A stretch of DNA of 64,000 nucleotides from Achromobacter xylosoxidans (GTDB lineage Bacteria > Pseudomonadota > Gammaproteobacteria > Burkholderiales > Burkholderiaceae_B), in the NCBI RefSeq assembly GCF_014490035.1, contig NZ_CP061008.1, forward strand, positions 2,480,001-2,544,000, read 5' to 3'. The translations under genes and the position numbers were made by a program. Of the stretch, positions 32,701 to 39,912 are shown piece after piece. A model generated the notes under the pieces. It ran no database searches. It was not told where the DNA came from and saw only the letters and a list, made by a program, of their open reading frames with translations. Each line of letters begins with the position of its first letter. The stretch's first letter is position 1.

Positions 32701-35700
32701 AATATTCCAGCGCTTACAACGCAACCCTGGCCGGCCAGCCCATCGAACTGCCGGTCGGCACGTCCGGCGGCAATGTCGCCGTCCAGCTCAACGGTTCCAA
32801 GCCCGGCGCCAGCAATGGCGGCGTCGCGCCCGGACCGGTGCTGGTCGCCAGCGTCGGCCTGCCCGGCGGCACGGTGGTGCGCACCGTCTCCAATCCTGCC
32901 GGTATTCCGGACAGCCAGCTCTACACCGTCAACGGCAGGCCGGACGCGCCTTACGTCGTCGCCACCGATCCGCGTTTCGTCGGCCAGCGTCCAACCGTCT
33001 CCAGCGACTACCTGCTGGACCTGCTGAGCCAGCCGGGCGCGCTGCCCGGCACCACCATCGGCAACGGCGCCGGCTCGGGCGGCGGCCTGGCAGGCCAACG
33101 CAACGACCAGCCCGGCGCGGCCGGCACGGTCAATGCGGGCGTCGGTGCGGGTTCGGTCTCGAACGCGGGCCAGGCCGGCGCCACGGTCGGCTCCAGCGGC
33201 GGCCTGGACGGCCAGCGCCTGGACGCGCAAGGCGTATCCGGCCCCGCCGGCGCCGCGTTCGGCGCGGGCGGCTCGCTCTCCGCCAGTGGCGCCACCGCCG
33301 CGGCCGACGGCCAGAACCTGTCCGGCGCGCGCCTGGGCAGCTGGGATTCCCTGGTGCCCGCAGGCGCCAAGTTCCTGACGCCTTCGGGCCAACCCAAGCG
33401 CCTGGGAGACGGCTTCTATGAACAGAAGCTCGTGTCCGACCAGATCCTTGCCACCACCGGCCAGCGCTTCCTCGACAAGTACAGCGACAACGACGGCCAG
33501 TACAAGGCCCTGCTCGCAGCCGGCGCGCAATTCGCCCGCGACAACGGCATCCAGCTCGGCGTCGCGCTGACCGAGGCGCAACAGCGCCAGCTCACCACCG
33601 ACCTGGTCTGGCTGGTCGAACAGACCGTCACGCTGCCCGACGGCACCACCGAGACCGTGCTGGTCCCGCAGGTCTACCTGCTGGTGCGCGAAGGCGACCT
33701 GAAGGGCGACGGCACCCTCATGGCCGGCCGCAACGTCAAGCTGGAGGCCGAAGGCGACATCGTCAACAGCGGCACCATCGGCGCACGCGAAGCCACCGTC
33801 ATGACCGCCGGCAACATCGTCAACCAGGGCGGCGGGCTGATCCAGGGTTCCACCGTCGACCTCGCCGCACGCGAGGATCTGACCAACCTGGTATCGCTGA
33901 TCAAGGGCGACAACGTCGCCCTGAAGGCGGGGAACGACATCGCCCTGACGTCCACCGCAGCGTCCGAGAACTTCGGCAGCACCTGGGGCACGCACGTCAG
34001 CGGCGTGGCCCGTGTCGATGCCGGCAGCCTCAACATGCAGGCCGGCCGCGATATCACCCTGACCGCGGCGCAAGTCTCGGTCAAGGACGACGCGCGCCTG
34101 CAGGCTGGGCGCGACATCGCGCTGGAAACGCTTACGGAGAGCCATGGCGAATCGCTGGTCTTGAAGAAGAACAACCGCCACGACCTGAGCACCAGTTCGG
34201 AAGTCGGTTCGACCATCGCGGCGGGCGGCAACCTCACGCTGGTCGCGGGGCAGGACGTCAATGCGCGTGCGGCCGAAGTCACCGCAGGCAAGCAGCTGGC
34301 GGTGGGCGCGGGACGTGACATCAATCTGGTCGCAGGGGTGGAAACCGGCTCGGCCTACGACGAGGTCCGCTACAAGACCAAGAGCTTCCTGTCGTCCAAG
34401 ACCACGCACACCATTACCTCCAGCGACTGGGAACAGGCCAAGGGGTCGACCTTTACCGGCGATACGGCGGTGTTGATGGCGGGGCGGGATTTGAATGTGG
34501 TGGGGTCGAATGTCATCGGCGACAACGAGGTCACGCTGATGGCGAATCGGGACATCAACATTGCCGCGGCGACCGAGTCGTACAAGGATTACCAGTACGA
34601 GAAGGTGACCAAGTCTGGCTTTGGCGGTGGTGGCGGCTTCAGCGTCGGCTATAGCAAGCAGCAACGAACCGACTGGATGAAGGGCGAAAGCGGAGGCTAC
34701 TCCAGCAGCACTGTCGGCAGCGTGGGCGGCAATCTGACCATCGACGCCGGGCGCGACGTGGGGATCTTCGCCAGCAACGTACTGGCGCAGGACGGTGATA
34801 TCTCGATCAGCGGCCGCAATGTGGCGATCGTCGCCGGCGTGGGTGAAGCCCGCCAGCACGAATACCACGAGTTCAAGCAGTCCGGAATCACGATAGGCGT
34901 GGCGGGCGGCGTGCTCGGTGCTGCCCAACAGATACACGGCACGCTCAAACAGGCAGACGACGCCAAGAGCAGCCGCCTGGCCGCGGTCAAGGTGGGCCAG
35001 GCCGCCTATCAGGCGGTGCAGGCCAATCGCATGCTGGAGGCGGCAGAAGGAGCCAACGCCACGGCAGCCGACAAGGAGAACGCCAGCGCCCAGATCCAGA
35101 TCAGCATAGGCGCCAGCAAATCCGTCAGCGAAACGAAGCGCACGCAGGAATCGGTGTTCGGCTCTTCCGTCATGGGAGGCGGCAATGTCTCCATCGTGGC
35201 CCTGGGCGAGCGAGGCGTTCCAGGCTCGGGCAATCTGTCCATCATCGGAAGCGATGTCACTGGCAAGAACGTACTGCTGGGAGCCACGAACGATCTTTCG
35301 CTGTTGAGCCAGGCACAGAGTTCCACAGAGACCTCAACCAACAAGAACAGCGGCTGGAAGGTCGGTGTGGGCATCGGCGTGTCCGATAGCGGCAGTGGCG
35401 GAGGCATCAATATCTTCGCCAGCGGCTACATGGGCAGCGGCAACGCCAAGGGCAACGGCACGACGTACCGCGAAACCCAGATTAGCGCCCGCGACAACCT
35501 GACGCTGGCTTCGGGCCGCGACACGTTGCTGGAAGGCGCGCAGGCGCGCGCCGACAGCATCCGTGCAGACATCGGCAGGAATCTGACCATTGCCAGCCAG
35601 CAAGACACCGACCGCTACAACGCCAAGCAAAAGCAGGCCAACGCGGGTGGCAGCTTCAGCTTCGGTTCCATGACCGGCAGCGCCTACATCGGCGCCAGCA

Positions 35701-37298
35701 CGGGCAAGACCAAGTCGAACTACGACAGCGTGATTGAGCAGTCCGGACTGTATGCGGGGTCGGGCGGCTTCGACGTCTCCGTGGGCAAACATACCCAACT
35801 CAACGGCGCGGTGATCGCCAGCGACGCCGATGCCGCGAAGAACAGGCTGTTGACGGAAACGTTGGGCTTTACCGATCTGAAGAACAAGGCCGACTACAAG
35901 TCCACCACCGTGGGCGTGAACCTGGGCATGTCAGGAGCCTTCGACGTTGCCAACAAGGGCGGCGCAAACAAGGCCGGTCCGTCAGGGTTCAGCTTCGGCC
36001 AAACCAGCGGCAGCGATTCCGGCACCACCTACGCTGCGATTGCTCCGGGGACGATTGAGGTGCGCTCGGACAAGGACAGCGGCCGGGATAGCACGGCGGG
36101 ACTTAGCCGGGATACTGCCGGCGCGAACGGCAGCATCGGGCAGATCTTCGACAAGGACAAGGTCCGCGAGCAGTTGGAGTTCCAGCAAGCGTTCGGGCAG
36201 TTGGGGATGCAGCTTGCCGGGGATGCGCTGAAGACCCTAAAGGAGAAGGATCCGGATCTTTGGGGGGAAGGTAAGCCGGGCGCGATCGGGCTGCATGCTG
36301 CGGTGGCGGGGATAGCTGCAGCGTTGGGGGGAGGGAATGTAGCTGGGGCTGTAGCGGGCACGGTTGCTGGAGATCTCGCAACCAACTTGGTTAAGGAGCA
36401 GGTGGAACAAGCCGTTGCAGGCTTGTCAGGCGAAGCGCGAGAACAAGTTACCAGGGTGATTCTGAACGTCATCGGTAGTGCTGCTGGCGGGGCTGTTGGG
36501 GGGCTCAGCGGAGCAGGGGGAGCCTCCGTTGCGGACATGTACAACCGGCAATTGCATCCCGAAGAAAGGGCGGTCGCAAAAAAAATTGCCGATGCCATAC
36601 GCGCGAAAGGTGGAGATGTTTCGCTTGAATATATTGAAGATCAAATGCGCCAGATGAGTTTCGTGATCGGAGGCACGACTTATCCTGGGGTACCTGATGT
36701 TCAGATTGGTGGTGTGACGCAAACTGACTCGGGAGCCGTATGGTCAAATGAGGCTGGCTCGGTTGTCTATGTTCAGAAAGCGGGAAAGGTGGATCCGGCT
36801 ATTCAGGCATTCATAGCTGATTTCGTAAATAAAAGTGAAATTCCATATATGGCCCAGTATGTGCCTGCTCCGATTTTTCGTGATACTAGTCCACGAACAG
36901 GCTATATTCCAATTGATGATACTGTGGCTAGGTACTGCGCAACAGCCGAATGTGTAGCTGGTTTGACTCCGAACATGACTCAGCTGGGTCATGTTCAACA
37001 GGCGATTCGAGCTGCAGATAACGCCGCTTGGGTGTCGAGTATGGCCGGGAGAATCGCTGCTGCAGCAACTGCCGCGGGAAATGCCCCAGTTGCTGGTGCC
37101 GCCACCGCGATAGGTGCTGCAAGTAGTCTGTTCGAGCAAATGGTGAGGCCAAATTGGAAAAAATCTGTAAGTGATTCGACCGTTGATATGGTAGGCGCTT
37201 TTGCGTCAGATAGATATCCAGTGCTTGCGCCCGCTATTAATGAGCTTGCGGAGTTGGTAAAGAGCAATGGTTATTTGAATAGTGTTGGTAGGAGATAA
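23703..37298 (+). CDS. Giant filamentous haemagglutinin / CdiA-like exoprotein (TpsA), 4531 aa
   Basis: Signal peptide at 1-25. A TPS secretion domain follows, with [37 protein letters not shown]-type motif and a [13 protein letters not shown] segment. A Gly/Ser-rich linker lies at about 403-446. A long beta-helix of roughly 20-residue GRDL/AGG repeats runs to about 2700, including an exact 1482-bp higher-order repeat. A Tyr/Pro/Trp/Cys-rich region at about 2720-2960 resembles the CdiA YP domain. FHA-2 haemagglutinin repeats lie at about 3340-4130. [11 protein letters not shown] (D4278) then marks the start of an AT-richer C-terminal tip of about 250 residues. This order matches contact-dependent inhibition exoproteins delivered from the cell surface. 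The tip is not assigned to a known toxin family. Confidence 0.93.
   Translation: [4531 protein letters not shown]
25323..28300 (+). repeat. 1482-bp higher-order tandem repeat inside the exoprotein gene
   Basis: Codons for DG(S/A/N)ALAYGG occur at 25323, 26058, 26805, 27540 and 28287. The steps alternate 735, 747, 735 and 747 bp, so the true period is 1482 bp (494 codons) made of two related halves. A second marker, [17 protein letters not shown], recurs at 25802 and 27284, again exactly 1482 bp apart. Two full units plus a partly decayed third are visible. Confidence 0.9.
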
Positions 37299-37299
37299 C

Positions 37300-37515
37300 A
37301 TGAGTTTCTATGGCGTGATAATCGCGGAAGGAAATTTCAAGCGCTGGTTCCGAGGATTGTTAATTTGGGTCGGGGTTGTCTTGGCCCTGCTTGGATTGCG
37401 GTTTGATCTTTATTTTTTGGCCCTGATCGGCGTGGTTATTGGGGGCGTGGGTATGTATGCAGCGAAGGCCGCTATGGTTAATGTCAAGCCCTTCAGGGAA
37501 AAAGGGAAGTACTGA
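37300..37515 (+). CDS. Small two-helix membrane protein; candidate immunity protein of the exoprotein tip
   Basis: The 71-residue protein starts one base after the exoprotein stop, with AGGAG at ideal spacing, so it is translationally linked. It has two predicted membrane helices (about 18-37 and 43-63) and a basic tail. I do not recognise the family. In cdiBAI loci the gene directly after cdiA encodes the immunity protein, and that of E. coli EC93 is likewise a very small membrane protein opposing a membrane-active toxin. Position, size and topology support the same role here, but this is inference. Confidence 0.65.
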   Translation: MSFYGVIIAEGNFKRWFRGLLIWVGVVLALLGLRFDLYFLALIGVVIGGVGMYAAKAAMVNVKPFREKGKY

Positions 37516-37843
37516 ATTTTAAGGTTATTGCGTTCAGGGGCTCGAAAAGATGAGCGTCGGGTATTTTTTTGGTCGAGTAGAAAATCACGGAAAACGGGAG
37601 AAATTCTCGTGCGGGCTAAAATTGATCGCAATGACGGCTTCCATAAATAAGATAGTCAGACTACATAAATAACGTGTCTAAATAAGATATCAGGCTAGAT
37701 TTTCTGGCTATCTAAATTTAGTCTGACACAGAGGCGTCAATCAGCTGATGACGAGTGAGTGTGTAAATGTCCAGGGATGATGGTCGATTCCGGGTGGAAG
37801 CTCTTTTAGGTGAATTTCTTAGAAATCAGAGAATAAGAAGACT
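37516..37843. other. AT-rich gap with a GTCAGAC inverted repeat
   Basis: This 328-bp gap has no convincing gene. It contains GTCAGACTA at 37655-37663 and its exact complement TAGTCTGAC at 37719-37727, with an inner pairing AGATA/TATCT. The same GTCAGAC core recurs at 39190-39225 and 39740 downstream. No T run follows, so it does not look like a simple terminator. Confidence 0.5.
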
Positions 37844-38524
37844 ATGCTTTTCTGTAGATTCATATTGACACTCGCCTCGCTATTCGCTTCCGCAGGCTGC
37901 TCCTTCATCATGGGCTCGCCGCCGGCAGCCTTGGCAACGAACCCGGAACCTCGCAAGATGATCAGTCCGGTGCTGATCTACACCACCGATTGCGATTTTA
38001 AAAAGAAGATCGAGAGTGTCGGTTTCATAGGTGCCAGAACAGCCTATCCTGCGACCTACGCTGCCGAATCAGTATGCAACGCATTGAATGCCGAACTGCC
38101 AGGTGCCATGGACGCAGCGGGAGTTAAGGCTGTATTCAAGTTGCGCAAGTTCGATCTCAAGACGGCCAGGCCGGAAACGATGAACAAGGATGCGTTGGCG
38201 GCAGGTGTCAAATATGTGGTTGCTGTGAGCGAGCCGCGCGCATTCGAGGGTTCTCAACAGTATCCTGCCAGTGTGTCGGTGGGTATCCGTCTGTATGACG
38301 CAGAGTCGGGCGAGTACCGTGGCATGGCCGAGGATACGTATGGGATCTCTCTGCGTGATTTTTCAAATCGTGGGCCGAATGCCGAGGGACAGCGGATTGC
38401 GGCGGATGTCGCGAATAAACTGGCGCGCTCCATGGTACAGCGGTGCGCCGAAAAGTACCCATACCAATGCCACAAGACCGGTCTGCTGCGTTTCGCGGAA
38501 CCTCGCGATGCATTCGGGAAATAA
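37844..38524 (+). CDS. Predicted lipoprotein, unknown function (island gene)
   Basis: The 226-residue protein has a lipoprotein signal ending SAGC (Cys19). The mature part contains two short Cys pairs near the ends (CDFKKK ... C and CAEKYPYQC) that could form disulphides. No family is recognised. Its base composition is less GC-rich than the core genes. The ribosome site is weak (AAGAAG). It follows the candidate immunity gene after a repeat-containing gap. Confidence 0.72.
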   Translation: MLFCRFILTLASLFASAGCSFIMGSPPAALATNPEPRKMISPVLIYTTDCDFKKKIESVGFIGARTAYPATYAAESVCNALNAELPGAMDAAGVKAVFKLRKFDLKTARPETMNKDALAAGVKYVVAVSEPRAFEGSQQYPASVSVGIRLYDAESGEYRGMAEDTYGISLRDFSNRGPNAEGQRIAADVANKLARSMVQRCAEKYPYQCHKTGLLRFAEPRDAFGK

Positions 38525-38624
38525 TGTATCAATTAGCAGGGCGTCGGACTAGTTTTTTTCAGCTGAAACCATAGTCTCCGCTTGATGCAAGCATCAAAAT
38601 CTATCTTGCGCCGAGGTTCGTGAA

Positions 38625-39173
38625 GTGTCGAATTTTGTGTTTCGAATAGTGGTCCCTGTATTAGTGATTTCTGGCGGGCTCTCAGGTTGCTCAGCAACCA
38701 ATCCTAATGTTCTCAATAGCTATGATGGGACCCAAAATTCACGCGTCCGTGTTTTTGTCTACACCGCCGACCGAATTCGCCTGGATTTTGATCGTACCTG
38801 CTACACCAGTCCTGGCCTGTTGGGGCATGGGGAAGGGTTGGAGACCATGCAGCGTAGCCATTATCAGGGTAGTCGCAGTGTTGGCATGCCTCCCACTTCA
38901 AGGCGTGGTGATGCTGTCTTCGATGAATTCATCATAAAGGCCGGCATTCCTTTGACCATATATGGTCAGGTCGGTGGTACGTATCATTCGCCGGGCGTCT
39001 CCATTTATAAGCACGAAACGCGTGACGCAGGCTATTTCACTCCGATAGCTGGCGCGAACTACGAGATATATGTGCGGGATCGCAAAGTAATCGTCGAAGA
39101 GCTAGGCGTAGACAGCGCCAACCGACTCATTGAACTCACTCCAACGAAGGCCTGTGCGGTCAACGGAAGTTAA
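38625..39173 (+). CDS. Predicted lipoprotein, unknown function (island gene)
   Basis: The 182-residue protein starts with GTG and has the lipobox LSGC (Cys22), so it is probably anchored in the envelope. The mature protein is beta-rich and includes a Cys in RTCYTSPG. I recognise no family. It shares location and type with the preceding lipoprotein (both island lipoproteins of about 200 residues) but no obvious sequence similarity. A 15-bp stem terminator follows directly. Confidence 0.72.
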   Translation: MSNFVFRIVVPVLVISGGLSGCSATNPNVLNSYDGTQNSRVRVFVYTADRIRLDFDRTCYTSPGLLGHGEGLETMQRSHYQGSRSVGMPPTSRRGDAVFDEFIIKAGIPLTIYGQVGGTYHSPGVSIYKHETRDAGYFTPIAGANYEIYVRDRKVIVEELGVDSANRLIELTPTKACAVNGS

Positions 39174-39180
39174 GAACCGT

Positions 39181-39236
39181 AAAAAGGTGTCAGACAACAT
39201 TTTCCGAATATGAAAGTGTCGTCTGACACCTTTTTT
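39181..39236 (+). terminator. Strong bidirectional hairpin terminator with GTCAGAC arms
   Basis: The left arm (39181-39195) and right arm (39221-39235) pair perfectly over 15 bp: AAAAAGGTGTCAGAC with GTCTGACACCTTTTT. The loop is 25 bases. A T6 run ends the right arm and an A5 run begins the left, so termination is possible on both strands. It closes the preceding lipoprotein gene. Confidence 0.8.
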
Positions 39237-39249
39237 GGGGAAATAGAAT

Positions 39250-39624
39250 ATGGAATTTTCGATGAGGTTCGTTAATCAGTTTATGGAGTTTTCTTTCTTG
39301 CAAAAGGCGAGAAATTCTGCCGTGCAAGATTGGGGGGAAGATATTCCAATGACTGTGCTTTTTTCCATTCTTGGAAAAGGAATGGCGGAAAATTTTGCAC
39401 AGCTTTCACCGTCTTCTCGGTCAAGAATATTTCATCTGATAGAGGAGGGAATTAATTCCCCTGATGATGAGCTTTGCACAGCAGTTGCCACGGGACTGTT
39501 GGAAGCTCTGGATAATTCTATTTCTGGCAATTTGGAAATTAAAAATAATGTTTATCTAGAGCTTGGGCCGAGCTCGAAGAAGTACTTGCTTGATTTTTCT
39601 CTTTGGCATGAGTCAGAAAAATAG
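39250..39624 (+). CDS. Small cytoplasmic protein; possible orphan immunity protein
   Basis: The 124-residue protein has no signal or membrane helix and is acidic and helical, with LIEEGINSPDDELCTAVATGLLEAL in the centre. This segment resembles small proteins found as immunity genes in polymorphic-toxin loci (DUF7674-like), but I cannot confirm the family. Low GC and location behind a TpsA gene fit an orphan immunity gene left by an earlier C-terminal module. It starts just after a strong terminator, so it needs its own promoter. Confidence 0.6.
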   Translation: MEFSMRFVNQFMEFSFLQKARNSAVQDWGEDIPMTVLFSILGKGMAENFAQLSPSSRSRIFHLIEEGINSPDDELCTAVATGLLEALDNSISGNLEIKNNVYLELGPSSKKYLLDFSLWHESEK

Positions 39625-39912
39625 GGTGTCAGGCTGAACTATCTCGGAATTCTGTTGGCGAAAAAATACCGTTACGCCCATCAAGAGATTAGGTGTAATC
39701 CGGGCGATACGTCGAACGTGTTTTGCGTTCAAAAGAATTGTCAGACTACATTTAGAATTAAGAAACTCCATGACCCGCCGTTATTAATCAGAGGAACTAC
39801 AGCCAAGTTCCTGACCGATTGGGCTGCAAAGATCCTGAACAGGCCACGCTTGGTCTGCCATAAAGCAGCCCTTGCGAAGCAGCGACGGCCAACGCACATC
39901 ATGGAGCAATAC

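Noticed and set aside
29613..34937. Antisense open frame of 1774 codons under the exoprotein gene
   Set aside because: It lies wholly opposite the repetitive GC-rich adhesin gene, has no credible start site and reads as low-complexity Gly/Ala/Arg/His/Gln-rich sequence without any recognisable domain.
36500..37298. VENN-type boundary in the exoprotein tip
   Set aside because: No VENN sequence is present. The only boundary-like motif is DMYN, so the tip is assigned by that motif instead.
24000..37300. Repeats in the adhesin gene as a possible CRISPR or VNTR array
   Set aside because: The repeats are in-frame protein-coding beta-helix units of variable length with no short conserved repeat and spacer pattern.
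39655..39912. N-terminal extension of the island membrane protein
   Set aside because: It crosses a copy of the GTCAGAC motif and shows no coding character. A good ribosome site lies at the ATG at 39913.
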